Shown piece by piece: positions 8,067 to 20,567 of a DNA stretch of 64,000 nt. Location of the stretch: contig NZ_QAYX01000023.1 of the NCBI RefSeq assembly GCF_003054705.1, forward strand, positions 248,001 to 312,000, written 5' to 3'. Numbering within the stretch: the first letter of the stretch is position 1; every line of letters begins with the position of its first letter. The notes beneath the pieces are model-generated. The model did no database searches. It had not been told where the DNA came from and saw nothing but the letters and a program-made list of their open reading frames with translations. The translations under genes and the position numbers were made by a program. The DNA is from Opitutus sp. ER46 (lineage in GTDB: Bacteria; Verrucomicrobiota; Verrucomicrobiia; Opitutales; Opitutaceae).

Positions 8067-10163
8067 ATGAAGTTCCCCATCCTCTTCCTCGGCGCCCTGC
8101 TCGTGGTGAGTTTCGTGCGGGCGGCCGAACCGGCCCGCCGCGCCATTACCCATGAAGACCTCTGGCTCCTGAAGCGGGTCGGAGCGCCCGTCGCCAGTCC
8201 GGACGGCAAATGGGCGGTCTTCTCCGTGACCCAGCCCGCGTACGAGGCGAAGGACCTGAGCATTGATCTCTGGATCGTCGCGCTCGATGGCCAGTCACCC
8301 GCGCGCCGGCTCACGCAGACCAAGGCCGGCGAGACCGGCCCGCGCTGGAGCCCGGATGGCACCCGCCTCGCCTTCGTGGCGAAGCGCGATGCGGACGAGG
8401 TGCCGCAGGTGTACGTATTGAACCTAGCGCAGGGAGGCGAAGCCGAACGCCTCACCCGTCTTTCGACGGGCGCCCGCTCTCCCGAGTGGAGCCCGGATGG
8501 CACTCGGCTCCTATTCGTCAGCGAAGTGTATCCTGGTGCGACGGACGATACGGCCAACAAGGCCGCCGCCAAGGCGCTCAAGGAGCGCAAGTACAACGCG
8601 CGCGTTTACGAAGGCTTCCCGATCAAGCATTGGGATCACTGGCGTGACGAGAAGGTCGCCCACCTCTTTGTGCAGGAGGCGCGGGCCGGCGCGCCCGCCC
8701 GCGACCTGCTCGCTCGCACCAAGCTCGCGGCGCTCACCGGCTTCGGTGGTCGCCAGACCGATTCCGGCGAGGATCTGCCCGCGACGTGGGCGCCCGACGG
8801 TCGGTCGGTGGTGTTCAGCGCGACCACCACCCGCGAGCGTTCCGCCTACGCCGACGTGCCGCTGCAGATGTTCGTGGTGGCCGCGGACGGAGGCGAACCG
8901 CAAGCGCTCACGCAGGACGCGAACAGCTACGGCGAGGTCGAGTTCACTCCCGATGGCCGGACCTTGGTCGTCAACATGGAGACCGGAGGCGATGGCCAGA
9001 CGTACCACCACAATCGAATCGTCAGCTTTCCGTGGCCGTTCGACGCGGCGCGCCGGAAGGTCCTCACGCAAACGCTGGATCTCTCGGCGGGGCGTTTCGC
9101 CGTCAGCGACGACGGGGCAACCGTGTACTTCCTCGCGGAAGACGGTGTGCAGGTGAGACTCTTCTCCGTGCCGCTGGCCGGCGGGGACATCAAGGCGCAC
9201 GCCGTGAACCCGGAGGGGTGTCTCGGGGCGCTCAGCATCGGTGGTGAGGCGCTCGTCGCCACGTACGATAGCGCGGTGCAGCCGGCAGAGATCGTACGGA
9301 TCGACCCGGCACGCGGCCTGCGCGTGCTTACGCATTTCAACGACGAGGCGCTCGCCAAGTTGGATCTGGGAAAGCCCGAGCGCTTCGCCTTCCGGAGCCG
9401 CCAGGGCCGCCCGATCGACAACCTCCTGGTGCGCCCGGCCGGCTTCGACGCGACGAAGAAATATCCGCTGCTCGTCGTGATGCACGGCGGGCCCGCGCCG
9501 CAGTTCAAGGACCAGTGGGGCCTGCGTTGGAACTACCAGCTCCTTGCCGCGCCCGGCTACGTGCTGGTCTTGACGAACTACTCCGGCTCGAGCGGCTATA
9601 CGGAGGCATTCGGCCAGGCGATCCAGCAGGACCCGCTGCGCGGACCGGCGGATGAAATCAACCAGGGTGCGGATGAGGCAATCCGCCGCTTCGCGTTCAT
9701 CGACGCCACCCGGCAGGCGGCGGCGGGGGCGAGCTATGGCGGTCACCTGGCGAACTGGATGCAGGCCACCACGACGCGTTACCGCTGCCTCATCTCGCAC
9801 GCCGGACTGGTGAACCTGGAAACGCAGTGGTCCACCAGCGACAGCATCTACCATCGCGAACTGAACAACGGCGGCCCCATCTGGGAGCAGGGGCCGATCT
9901 GGCGGGAGCAGAATCCCGTGCGGCTCGTCGGCAATCACTTCAAGAAGACCGGGTGGATCACGCCGATCCTCGTCAGCGTCGGGGAGAATGATTTCCGCGT
10001 GCCGGCGAACAACGCCTACGAGAACTGGGCGTACCTCCAGCGGCTGCAGATTCCGAGCAAGCTCATCGTGTTCCCGGACGAGAACCACTGGATCCTGAAG
10101 GGCGAGAACAGCCGCTTCTGGTTCTCCGAAGTGCACGCCTGGCTGGCGCGCTGGCTGAAGTAG
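8067..10163 (+). CDS. Secreted S9 prolyl-oligopeptidase-family peptidase
   Basis: A 698-residue periplasmic or secreted serine peptidase. The ATG at 8067 gives a signal peptide (MKFPILFLGALLVVSFVRAA, cleavage after about residue 20) and is preceded by a G-rich stretch. A beta-propeller follows (about 25-420), with TolB/WD40-like repeats such as PDGKWAVFSV, RWSPDGTRLAFVA and EWSPDGTRLLFVS. The C-terminal alpha/beta-hydrolase domain carries a catalytic triad: Ser556 in GASYGGH, Asp642 in VGENDFRVP and His674 in ENHWILKG. Family members are dipeptidyl- or acylaminoacyl-peptidases that feed on oligopeptides. It ends the pdxJ run and converges with the HIT gene. Confidence 0.92.
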   Translation: MKFPILFLGALLVVSFVRAAEPARRAITHEDLWLLKRVGAPVASPDGKWAVFSVTQPAYEAKDLSIDLWIVALDGQSPARRLTQTKAGETGPRWSPDGTRLAFVAKRDADEVPQVYVLNLAQGGEAERLTRLSTGARSPEWSPDGTRLLFVSEVYPGATDDTANKAAAKALKERKYNARVYEGFPIKHWDHWRDEKVAHLFVQEARAGAPARDLLARTKLAALTGFGGRQTDSGEDLPATWAPDGRSVVFSATTTRERSAYADVPLQMFVVAADGGEPQALTQDANSYGEVEFTPDGRTLVVNMETGGDGQTYHHNRIVSFPWPFDAARRKVLTQTLDLSAGRFAVSDDGATVYFLAEDGVQVRLFSVPLAGGDIKAHAVNPEGCLGALSIGGEALVATYDSAVQPAEIVRIDPARGLRVLTHFNDEALAKLDLGKPERFAFRSRQGRPIDNLLVRPAGFDATKKYPLLVVMHGGPAPQFKDQWGLRWNYQLLAAPGYVLVLTNYSGSSGYTEAFGQAIQQDPLRGPADEINQGADEAIRRFAFIDATRQAAAGASYGGHLANWMQATTTRYRCLISHAGLVNLETQWSTSDSIYHRELNNGGPIWEQGPIWREQNPVRLVGNHFKKTGWITPILVSVGENDFRVPANNAYENWAYLQRLQIPSKLIVFPDENHWILKGENSRFWFSEVHAWLARWLK

Positions 10164-10175
10164 TGGCCTGGTTGG

Positions 10176-10209
10176 CGCGGCGCAGCCGGACCGGCCGGCG
10201 CCGCGCCGA
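10176..10209. terminator. GC hairpin between convergent S9 peptidase and HIT genes
   Basis: A 10-bp perfect arm pair, GGCGCGGCGC (10176-10185) with GCGCCGCGCC (10200-10209), lies between the two convergent stops. There is no T-run on either side, so it could be a weak bidirectional terminator or an mRNA-end stabiliser. Confidence 0.4.
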
Positions 10210-10226
10210 ATCAAGCGGGCGGCCGG

Positions 10227-10568
10227 TTAACCCGGAGGCCAGCCCATCTGCCGCTTGGCCAGCATATGTACGTGCAGATGCGGGACGGACTCCGACGCGT
10301 GCGGGCCGTTGTTGACGACAAGGCGGAAGCCCTGCTCGAGCTTGAGCTTCTTCGCCATTTCGCTGGCCACCAGCAGCAGGTGGCCGAGCGTGGCCTGATC
10401 CGCCGGGGTCGCTTCGGCCACGCGCGGGATGGGCTGCTTCGGCACGATCAGCAGGTGGACCGGCGCCTGGGGCTGGATGTCGTGCAACACCACACAGACA
10501 TCGTCCTCGTGCTCGATCTTGGCCGGGATCTCCCGGTCGATGATTTTCTGGAAGAGGGTCTTGGCCAT
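10227..10568 (-). CDS. HIT-family nucleotide hydrolase (HinT-like)
   Basis: A histidine-triad protein of 113 residues that hydrolyses purine nucleoside phosphoramidates and related AMP-lysyl compounds. The signature His97-x-His99-x-His101 (HLHVHML) is intact. The N-terminus TLFQKIIDREIPA, the block DVCVVLHDIQPQAPVHLLIVPK and RLVVNNGPHASESV all match HinT. The start at 10568 is chosen by homology; the open frame extends further upstream but with unrelated sequence. It is the last gene of a leftward group with nrdR, 94 bp after the preceding unknown gene. Confidence 0.95.
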   Translation of the reverse strand: MAKTLFQKIIDREIPAKIEHEDDVCVVLHDIQPQAPVHLLIVPKQPIPRVAEATPADQATLGHLLLVASEMAKKLKLEQGFRLVVNNGPHASESVPHLHVHMLAKRQMGWPPG

Positions 10569-10662
10569 GGCAGGACGGGCATTACGCGCAAGTTTCTGCC
10601 GCCGGCAAACGCCGAATGGTGCGCGGTGCCGCCGGGCCTCCGGCCGCCGATCCGGCGCGCGG

Positions 10663-11181
10663 CTAGAGAAACAGCAACTGCAGGTTCGCGCTCCGCGCGG
10701 TGCGGGCGGCGGCGAGATCGCGGATGAAGGCGAGCGCCTCCTCGTACTCACGCCGGCGGCGCGGCGTCGCCCGACGATTCGGTGGGAGCAGCGCGTGCCG
10801 GAGATTCGTGATGAGCAGCGTGGATTCGCGGAAGGGGGCGAGCCGCTTCAGCCCGGCCATGACCTCCGCGCGCGTGAACAGGGGCGTGGCGGAAGCCAGC
10901 GTGAGCGAAGCGTCCCAATGATAGAAGCCGTGGCGCGGGTGCGTGGCGAAGACCTTGGTCAGGAGTTCCGCGGCCGCGGCGTTGAACGCGGCGTCGTATT
11001 TTTGCGCCAGCTCGGGATGCGCCGTGGTCTGGGCCTCGAGCTCCGCCAGGCTGAAGGTGATCGCGGACTTGATCTGCTCGGCCAGATACAGGTCGTGGCC
11101 GGTCGCGTGGGCGAAGAGGCTGTTGATGAAATGGAGCCGGCGCAGGTCGTCGCTCGTCCGGGAGGGGGTGCGTTGGGCCAC
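10663..11181 (-). CDS. Conserved-looking hypothetical protein
   Basis: A 172-residue soluble protein, predominantly alpha-helical by composition, with no signal peptide, membrane segment or recognised motif. A central aromatic patch HPRHGFYHWDASLTLA is the most distinctive segment, followed by TPLFTRAEVMAGLKRLAPFRES, which suggests helices packing on a small domain. Codon third positions are G/C-rich as in its neighbours, supporting real coding. It lies 36 bp downstream of nrdR on the same strand, so it is probably cotranscribed. The function is unknown. Confidence 0.65.
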   Translation of the reverse strand: MAQRTPSRTSDDLRRLHFINSLFAHATGHDLYLAEQIKSAITFSLAELEAQTTAHPELAQKYDAAFNAAAAELLTKVFATHPRHGFYHWDASLTLASATPLFTRAEVMAGLKRLAPFRESTLLITNLRHALLPPNRRATPRRRREYEEALAFIRDLAAARTARSANLQLLFL

Positions 11182-11217
11182 GGAAAATCGGGAGGACGGG
11201 GCGCCCGGGCGGGGGCG

Positions 11218-11685
11218 TTACGGAAGCTCCTTCTTGGTCTTCGCGAGCGAGCTGATTTCGTCCACGAACTCGGTCACGTCACGGAACTCCTTATACACGC
11301 TGGCGAAGCGGACGTAGGCCACCTGGTCGACGGTGCGCAAGCGCTGCATGACGCCCTCGCCGATCGCGCGGGAGGGAATCTCGTTTTCGAACTGCGCCTC
11401 CATCGCATCCATCACGTCCTCGACCAGCATCGCGATCTGCTCGGGGTCGACCGGCCGTTTGTGGCAGGCCGCGCGCACGGCGCGGACCAGCTTCTCGCGG
11501 TCAAAGTCCTCGCGGCGGCCGTCGCGTTTCAGGACGATGATGCCGTCGCGGATCAGCGTCTCGGTCGTGCTGTAGCGATGGCCGCACTCAAGGCATTCGC
11601 GCCGCCGGCGGATCGTCGATCCCTCCTTGCTGATGCGGGAGTCGATGACCTTGTCCTCAATCGATGTGCATTTCGGGCAGCGCAT
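11218..11685 (-). CDS. nrdR: Transcriptional repressor NrdR
   Basis: An ATP-cone/zinc-ribbon regulator that represses ribonucleotide reductase genes when dATP is abundant. At 155 residues it has the family length. The N-terminal zinc ribbon uses Cys3, Cys6, Cys31 and Cys34 (MRCPKC and CLECGHRYST). The ATP-cone follows from about residue 49 (IVLKRDGRREDFDREKLVRAV). No ribonucleotide reductase gene is in the window, so its target boxes are elsewhere. It lies between the amidotransferase gene (69 bp upstream) and the unknown gene at 10663. Confidence 0.96.
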   Translation of the reverse strand: MRCPKCTSIEDKVIDSRISKEGSTIRRRRECLECGHRYSTTETLIRDGIIVLKRDGRREDFDREKLVRAVRAACHKRPVDPEQIAMLVEDVMDAMEAQFENEIPSRAIGEGVMQRLRTVDQVAYVRFASVYKEFRDVTEFVDEISSLAKTKKELP

Positions 11686-11754
11686 GAAAATGAAGCGGAA
11701 TTCTGCAGGTAGACGCTGAGCGGGCGGATTGGTGCCGTGGGAATGAGGGGCCGA

Positions 11755-12321
11755 TCAGCTGAGCTGCAGGAAGTTCTCCAGGATGCGCATGCCGCCTTCG
11801 GTGGCGATGGATTCCGGGTGGAACTGCACGCCCCAGATGGGCAGGGTGCGATGGCGCAGGCCCATGATTTCGCCTTCGGCCGTCTCGGCCGTGATCTCGA
11901 GCTCAGCCGGGAACGAGGCGCGCTCCACCAGGAGCGAGTGATAACGAGTGGCGGCAAATCCCTGGGGCATGCCGCGAAAGACGTCGGTGTCTCGGTGCCG
12001 GATCGGGGAGGTCTTCCCGTGCATGAGGCGGTCGGCCCGCACCACCTTGCCGCCAAAGTAATGCCCGATCGACTGATGGCCTAGGCATACACCGAACAGA
12101 GGTTTCTTTCCCGCAAATGCCTTGATGATATCGAGGGTCACGCCGGCCTCCCGCGGCGAACAGGGACCCGGGGAGATCAGCACGCGTTCGGGGTTGAGCG
12201 CAAGCGCTTGTTCCGGAGTGATTTCGTCGTTTCGGTACACCCGCTGTTCCACCCCCAACTGGCCAAAATATTGGACTAGGTTGTAGGTGAAGGAGTCGTA
12301 GTTATCGATGACGAGCAGCAC
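11755..12321 (-). CDS. pabA: Anthranilate / aminodeoxychorismate synthase glutaminase component
   Basis: A class I glutamine amidotransferase that supplies ammonia for chorismate amination, either to anthranilate (TrpG) or to 4-amino-4-deoxychorismate (PabA). The 188 residues show [20 protein letters not shown], the oxyanion strand GPCSPREAG, the nucleophile Cys79 in [22 protein letters not shown] and the His/Glu pair in QFHPESIAT. One such protein often serves both pathways, and the sequence alone does not separate the two. No partner component I (TrpE/PabB) is in the window. It is the first gene of a leftward group leading to nrdR and divergent from tgt. Confidence 0.88.
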   Translation of the reverse strand: MLLVIDNYDSFTYNLVQYFGQLGVEQRVYRNDEITPEQALALNPERVLISPGPCSPREAGVTLDIIKAFAGKKPLFGVCLGHQSIGHYFGGKVVRADRLMHGKTSPIRHRDTDVFRGMPQGFAATRYHSLLVERASFPAELEITAETAEGEIMGLRHRTLPIWGVQFHPESIATEGGMRILENFLQLS

Positions 12322-12532
12322 GGGTTTCGTGGGGCGGGACGCCGGGTTTAAGACACGAGGGTAGAGCGATAGCGGGCGGAATCTAGCGCGTACAGCTTAG
12401 ACTCGCAAAGCGGGCGATTCAGTTGATGGTCGGAAGGGCGTGCGCAGATTCGCCGCACGCCGCCGCCGCCGGTGGCTTTATCCTTCAAATCTCTCTGTCT
12501 TCCTCCCTTCTGCCGCATCGTCGGCACTCGCG

Positions 12533-13681
12533 ATGGCCGCCCATTTCCAGCTGCTCAAGACCGATACAAACACCGCCGCCCGCCGGGGCCGGCTCCAGAC
12601 GCGCCACGGCACGATCGAGACGCCCATCTTCATGCCCGTGGGCACCCAGGGAACGGTGAAGGCGATAACACCCAATCACTTGCGTGAGATTGGGGCGCAG
12701 ATCATCCTCGGGAATACCTACCACCTGAGCCTGCGGCCCGGCAGCGACCTGATTCGCGAACTGGGGGGGCTGCATGCCTTCATGGGCTGGAACGGCCCGA
12801 TTCTGACGGACAGCGGTGGCTTCCAGGTATTTTCGTTGGCGAAGCTACGCGACATCAGCGATGCGGGCGTGGCGTTTCAGTCCCACTTGGATGGCGCGCG
12901 GCATTTTCTTGGCCCGCGTGAGGTGATGAAGATCCAGCAGGATCTTGGCAGCGACATCGCGATGGTGCTCGACGAGTGCCCACCTTGGCCGTGCGAACGG
13001 GACGCGTGCGCCAAGGCGGTGGCGCGGAGCCTCCGCTGGGCGGCGCAGTGCCGCGACATCGCGACCGGAAGCGGCTTTCTGGCGGCCGGCCATCACGTTT
13101 TCGCGATCGTCCAAGGGTCCACCTTCGATGACCTGCGGCGCGAGGCGGCCGAGGCTCTGGCCGCCTTCGATTTTCCCGGCTACGCGGTCGGCGGGGTGAG
13201 CGTGGGCGAACCCGAGCCGGAGATGCTCAAGCAGGTGGGGGCCACCACGCCCTTCATGCCGGCCGACAAGCCGCGCTACACGATGGGCCTCGGCACGCCC
13301 CCGCAGCTCCTGCGCATGATCGCGCTTGGTGTCGACATGTTCGATTGCGTGATGCCCACGCGCGTGGCGCGCAACGGACTGGTCTTTACGCCGGATGGGC
13401 CGATCAACCTCCGCAACGAGCAGTTCCGTGCCGATCCTCGCCCCATTGTCGAGGGCATGGACAACTACACCTGCCGGAATTTCTCCCGCGCCTATCTGCG
13501 GCACCTGACCGTCGCGGGCGAGATGCTGAGCGGGACGCTCCTGACCATCCACAATCTCCACTTCTTCCTCGACCTGATGGCGCAGGCTCGGGCGCACATC
13601 GAAGCTGGCGACTATGCCTCCTGGCACCTCGCGTGGATTGCGCGCTATGAGGCCGGGGCGCACGCGCGCCGGGCGTCGTAG
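12533..13681 (+). CDS. tgt: tRNA-guanine transglycosylase with an altered zinc site
   Basis: Exchanges guanine-34 of GUN anticodon tRNAs for preQ1 on the way to queuosine. The 382-residue protein has the TIM-barrel signatures PIFMPVGTQGTVK, LGNTYHL, the general base Asp93 in DSGGFQVFS, GYAVGGVSVGEP, and the nucleophile Asp271 in MFDCVMPTRVARNG. The zinc site is unusual. Where E. coli Tgt has CxCxxC...H (Cys302, Cys304, Cys307, His333), this protein has Met309, Asn311, Cys314 and His340, so two of four ligands are replaced while the spacing is kept. The start at 12533 is the first in-frame ATG matching the family N-terminus. Confidence 0.93.
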   Translation: MAAHFQLLKTDTNTAARRGRLQTRHGTIETPIFMPVGTQGTVKAITPNHLREIGAQIILGNTYHLSLRPGSDLIRELGGLHAFMGWNGPILTDSGGFQVFSLAKLRDISDAGVAFQSHLDGARHFLGPREVMKIQQDLGSDIAMVLDECPPWPCERDACAKAVARSLRWAAQCRDIATGSGFLAAGHHVFAIVQGSTFDDLRREAAEALAAFDFPGYAVGGVSVGEPEPEMLKQVGATTPFMPADKPRYTMGLGTPPQLLRMIALGVDMFDCVMPTRVARNGLVFTPDGPINLRNEQFRADPRPIVEGMDNYTCRNFSRAYLRHLTVAGEMLSGTLLTIHNLHFFLDLMAQARAHIEAGDYASWHLAWIARYEAGAHARRAS

Positions 13682-13725
13682 TGGGAAGTTGGATTCCTCT
13701 CAGGCCGGAGGCGGGCAGAAAAAAA

Positions 13726-13748
13726 CCCGCCCGGCGGGGCCGGGCGGG
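13726..13748 (-). terminator. Intrinsic terminator of the outer-membrane barrel gene
   Basis: A 9-bp perfect stem (CCCGCCCGG 13726-13734 with CCGGGCGGG 13740-13748) is followed, on the minus strand, by a run of T (plus-strand A-run 13719-13725). It lies 29 bp past the stop of the leftward gene and may also stop tgt read-through. Confidence 0.85.
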
Positions 13749-13776
13749 GGCGTTAGATTTCAGACTTAATCCGACC

Positions 13777-14403
13777 TTAGAACTTCAGACGCGCACCGAT
13801 CGAATAGACGATCGCGTCCTGGTTCGAATTACGGACGTTCTCGAAGCCGGCCGAGGCGTAAACCGCGGCGGTCTTCGTCACCCAGTAGTTGCCCTCGACC
13901 TCATAGGTGTAGGATTGGGAGCTTTCCTTGGTGTTGTTGAAGTCGTCGTTATAAACGACGCGGGGGGTCAGCGTGAAGGCGCCCATCGGAATCTCGACGC
14001 CGACCGAGGTCATCCAAATGGTGTCCTCATTGTTGTCGGAGTCGTGGTTCCAGCGGTAGCCGACGCCGGCGCCGACGAACGGCTTCACGGTGCCGACGGT
14101 CTTGTAGGCCGTCGCGGACGCACCGATCGTGTTGGCATGCGCCAGGCCGCGGACCCAGTTGTAGCTGTAGCCGGCGCCCAGGTCGAGGTACGCAGTGACG
14201 GGCACATTGGCGGCAATGCCGACGCTGTGCACATCCTTGTGCATGTCCTGGACGTCCGCCGCAGCGTAACCGAGCTCGGTGTAGCTCTGGCCGAGAAGGC
14301 CGGACGGCACCGCGACACTGGCATTGGACGTTTCCGGTTGAGCATAACCCGCCGTGGCCGCAATGAGGCCGACGACGAGCATCGTTTTCTTAGTCAGGTT
14401 CAT
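13777..14403 (-). CDS. Small outer-membrane beta-barrel protein
   Basis: A 208-residue exported protein with a signal peptide (MNLTKKTMLVVGLIAATAGYAQ, cleavage near residue 21). Alternating hydrophobic/polar strands fill the rest: YLDLGAGYSYNWVRG, KPFVGAGVGYRWNHD, FTLTPRVVYNDDF, YTYEVEGNYWVTK, AAVYASAGFENVR. It ends in the outer-membrane signature strand YSIGARLKF with a terminal phenylalanine. Eight strands are plausible, as in OmpA/OmpX-like or opacity-like barrels. It has a clear terminator and a divergent 165-bp promoter region shared with the UDP-glucuronate decarboxylase gene. The specific function is unknown. Confidence 0.8.
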   Translation of the reverse strand: MNLTKKTMLVVGLIAATAGYAQPETSNASVAVPSGLLGQSYTELGYAAADVQDMHKDVHSVGIAANVPVTAYLDLGAGYSYNWVRGLAHANTIGASATAYKTVGTVKPFVGAGVGYRWNHDSDNNEDTIWMTSVGVEIPMGAFTLTPRVVYNDDFNNTKESSQSYTYEVEGNYWVTKTAAVYASAGFENVRNSNQDAIVYSIGARLKF

Positions 14404-14568
14404 AGTTTGTTAGTTTCCCGAACGAATCGGGGGACTCGCGGAGGTATCGCGGCGTTCCTTTTGCGCCACAAAAAAAGTTGCATGTCGTAATGGAACATTT
14501 TGCCGCGTTTGTTGTTGGCCGCCTGTTTTGCTCGAAACTGATCTGCAACTACCTCACCACTTTCCTCC

Positions 14569-15495
14569 ATGCGCATACTCGTCACCGGCGGTGCCGGCTT
14601 TCTCGGTTCCCATCTCTGCGACCGTCTCGTGCGGGAAGGGCATGAAGTCGTCTGTGTCGACAACCTCTTCACGGGGCAGAAGGCGAACATCGCGCACCTG
14701 CTCGCGCATCCGAATTTTGAATTCGTCCGGCACGACGTGATCGACCCCTTCAAGTTCGAAGTGGATCAGATCTACAACCTGGCATGCCCGGCCTCGCCGC
14801 CGCACTACCAGTACAACCCCATCAAGACGATCAAGACCTCGGTCATGGGCGCCATCAACTGCCTCGGCCTCGCGAAGCGCGTGCGCGCGCGTATCCTCCA
14901 GGCGAGTACGAGCGAGGTGTACGGCGACCCGACCGTGCATCCGCAGCCCGAGGCCTACTGGGGCAACGTCAACCCGATCGGGCGCCGCTCCTGCTACGAC
15001 GAGGGCAAGCGGTGCGCCGAGACGCTGTGCTTCGACTATCACCGCGAGAACAAGGTCGATATCCGCGTCGTCCGCATCTTCAACACTTACGGCCCACGCA
15101 TGCACCCGCACGACGGCCGCGTGGTCTCCAACTTCATCGTGCAGGCGCTTCAGGGCCAGGACCTGACCGTCTACGGCGACGGCCAGCAGACGCGTTCGTT
15201 CTGCTATGTGGACGACCTTATCGAGGGGTTCGTGCGCTTCATGGCGCAGACCGAGACCGTCGGGCCGATGAACCTGGGCAACCCGGGGGAGTTCACGATG
15301 CTCGAACTCGCCGAACTCACGATCAAGCTGGTCGGCGGTCGTTCGAAGATCGTGCACCGCCCGCTGCCCTCCGATGATCCGAAGCAGCGGCAACCCGACA
15401 TCGGCCTTGCGCGCAAGGTGTTGGGCTGGGAACCGCGGGTGCCGCTGGAGGAGGGCCTCGGGCGTACCATCGCCTACTTTCGCGGCCGCGTGTGA
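14569..15495 (+). CDS. UDP-glucuronate decarboxylase (UDP-xylose synthase), extended SDR
   Basis: Converts UDP-glucuronate to UDP-xylose using bound NAD, supplying pentose for surface glycans. The 308-residue protein begins with the nucleotide-binding [10 protein letters not shown]. It has the active-site region [10 protein letters not shown] (residues 112-121), the catalytic pair Tyr143/Lys147 in [10 protein letters not shown], and the UXS-type segments [21 protein letters not shown] and [16 protein letters not shown]. These distinguish UXS from dTDP-glucose dehydratases and UDP-galactose epimerases. It is a single gene, divergent from the barrel protein and about 220 bp ahead of secA. Confidence 0.9.
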   Translation: MRILVTGGAGFLGSHLCDRLVREGHEVVCVDNLFTGQKANIAHLLAHPNFEFVRHDVIDPFKFEVDQIYNLACPASPPHYQYNPIKTIKTSVMGAINCLGLAKRVRARILQASTSEVYGDPTVHPQPEAYWGNVNPIGRRSCYDEGKRCAETLCFDYHRENKVDIRVVRIFNTYGPRMHPHDGRVVSNFIVQALQGQDLTVYGDGQQTRSFCYVDDLIEGFVRFMAQTETVGPMNLGNPGEFTMLELAELTIKLVGGRSKIVHRPLPSDDPKQRQPDIGLARKVLGWEPRVPLEEGLGRTIAYFRGRV

Positions 15496-15716
15496 CCTTG
15501 GCCGGCGTTTTGGCGGCCGCGGCGCGGCCGTTGCCGGCTGGCGGCACCGGCTCCTGAAATCCACATTCCGAGCGACGCAGCCGGTGGGATGGGCGCAATT
15601 TGGGCCGGCGCGAGGGCGCGTTGCGGCACTGGATTTGTCGCCTCCGGCCGCTCTGCTGGCGTTCGGCCATTTGTCGTTTGCCAAGGGGGGGGCGGCGGGT
15701 AACGTCTCCGCCCTTC

Positions 15717-18740
<3,024 letters not shown>

Positions 18741-18851
18741 CGCGCGGTCCGGTCCGCCTCCCGAAGACGCGCGGCTGCGGCCGCCCGCCGGCGCGCGAGT
18801 CCGCGGTGCCGGGGAGTCCGCCATCCGCCTTCGCCAACCTGAGCCCTTCCC

Positions 18852-20567
18852 GTGCCTCCCGCTTCTGATCCGGCGCCCACGCCGTCCTTCGACCCTTACA
18901 CGCCGCAGCCGACCTTTGTGCAGCGCCACTCCGCTCCGCTCGGCGCTGCGGCGGTGTTCGTCCTGACCCTCGTGTTCGCGGTGGTCGCCTTTCCGCCGTT
19001 CAACGCGCCGGAGGCCGCCTATGCGATGCTCCTCCCGGGGGTGTACTGGGCCTACACCCGGCCGTCCTTCCGCACCTTTGCGCTCACGATCGGCATCGCG
19101 CAGATGATCGCGTGGACGTTGATCCTGGGCTGGCTACACCATGTCACCTGGGTCGGACTGTTTCTGCTGGGACCGTTCGTTGGACTCTGGGTTGGTTCCT
19201 GGTACCTGGCGGTGTGGTGGGCGATTCCCCGGATGCATGGCAAGGCAACGCCGACGCGCCTGCTGGTGATGCTCGGCCTGTGCGGCGCATGGGTGCTGAT
19301 CGAGTGGACGCGTACCTGGTTCCTGGGCGGCTTCCCCTGGCTGCCCTTGGCGGCCAGCCAATGGCAGCGCCCCAGCATCCTGCAGATCGCCTCGCTCACC
19401 GGCAGCTACGGCGTGTCGTTCGTCCTCGTCGCGGTGAACATCGGGTTCGCCGCCTACGCGCATCGCCTCCTGCGGGAGGAAAGCACCGGCTTCGCCAAGC
19501 GCAGCCAGGAGTTCTTCCTCGCATTGTTCCTGCTCATGGGCTGCCTCGCGATGTTCTTCCAGGACGCCTTCGGCCGGCTCCATTACACCGAGACCCTGGG
19601 CCGCATCGCCTTTGTCCAGCCCGACATCCCGCAGAACGTGAAGTGGGATCCGACAAAGGCACCGGAGATCGTCAACGTCCTCCGCGACACCACCGGCCAG
19701 GCGGCGAAGACTCTGCCTTCATTGATTGTCTGGCCGGAGGCATCGACTCCCTGGGCCGTGCGCGGCGACGAGTCCATGAAGGCCTTTGTGGAGTCGCTGG
19801 CGAAGGACGCCAAAGCGCCGGTGCTGCTCGGTTCCATCGGGATCGAGGAGGGCGGCAAGCCCGACGCGCGCTGGTACAACGGCGCCTTCGTGGTCTCGCC
19901 CGAGCTCGGATTGCAGCAAACCTGGTACGCCAAGCGTCACCTCGTGCCCTTCGGAGAATACGTACCGCTGAAGCCTGTCCTGGGCTGGTTGCGCAAGGTC
20001 GTGCCGATCGGTGACGACTTCACCCCGGGGCTGGATGCCGCGCCCGTGCTGGTGAATCTGATCGACCAGCCGGTGCTGCTTGGCCCGTTGATTTGCTACG
20101 AAGATATTTACCCGCAACTGGCTCGTGAGAGTGTCTTGTCCGGCGCGAGCGCGCTGACCGTGCTGACCAACAACGGCTGGTTCGGGCAGGGTGGGGCGGC
20201 CTACCAGCATGCCGCCCATTCGGTCCTCCGCGCCGTCGAGTTTCGGCGGCCGGTCATCCGCTGCGGCAATGCCGGCTGGAGCGGCTGGATCGACGAGTTT
20301 GGCGCGATCCGAGCCGTGCTGACCAAGGGCCGGGACGGCGCGATCCATACTGAGCTCAAGGACGCCCCCGAGGGCACCGTCTATTTCCGGGGTACGGCCA
20401 CCGTGCGGGTCCATCGCGACAAGCGCTGGGACTCCGTGCAGACCTTCTACGCCCGCCATGGCGACTGGTTCGTGCTGGTGAGCGCCGCGCTTGTGGCGCT
20501 CGGTTTCGGGGCGCTGCGCCTCGGGCAGGTCAAGCCCTCCCCCCGCCGTCGGCGGGCGGACGCCTGA
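18852..20567 (+). CDS. lnt: Apolipoprotein N-acyltransferase
   Basis: Adds the third acyl chain to the N-terminal cysteine of lipoproteins at the inner membrane. The 571 residues start from GTG. The N-terminal half holds about six membrane segments; the periplasmic nitrilase-like domain carries the Glu-Lys-Cys triad at Glu296 (VWPEAS), Lys361 (AKRHLVPFGEYVP) and Cys415 (LICYEDIYP). The spacing matches E. coli Lnt. A last membrane helix (WFVLVSAALVALGFGALRL) and a basic tail end the protein. It follows secA by 111 bp. The predicted lipoproteins in this window would be its substrates. Confidence 0.94.
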   Translation: MPPASDPAPTPSFDPYTPQPTFVQRHSAPLGAAAVFVLTLVFAVVAFPPFNAPEAAYAMLLPGVYWAYTRPSFRTFALTIGIAQMIAWTLILGWLHHVTWVGLFLLGPFVGLWVGSWYLAVWWAIPRMHGKATPTRLLVMLGLCGAWVLIEWTRTWFLGGFPWLPLAASQWQRPSILQIASLTGSYGVSFVLVAVNIGFAAYAHRLLREESTGFAKRSQEFFLALFLLMGCLAMFFQDAFGRLHYTETLGRIAFVQPDIPQNVKWDPTKAPEIVNVLRDTTGQAAKTLPSLIVWPEASTPWAVRGDESMKAFVESLAKDAKAPVLLGSIGIEEGGKPDARWYNGAFVVSPELGLQQTWYAKRHLVPFGEYVPLKPVLGWLRKVVPIGDDFTPGLDAAPVLVNLIDQPVLLGPLICYEDIYPQLARESVLSGASALTVLTNNGWFGQGGAAYQHAAHSVLRAVEFRRPVIRCGNAGWSGWIDEFGAIRAVLTKGRDGAIHTELKDAPEGTVYFRGTATVRVHRDKRWDSVQTFYARHGDWFVLVSAALVALGFGALRLGQVKPSPRRRRADA

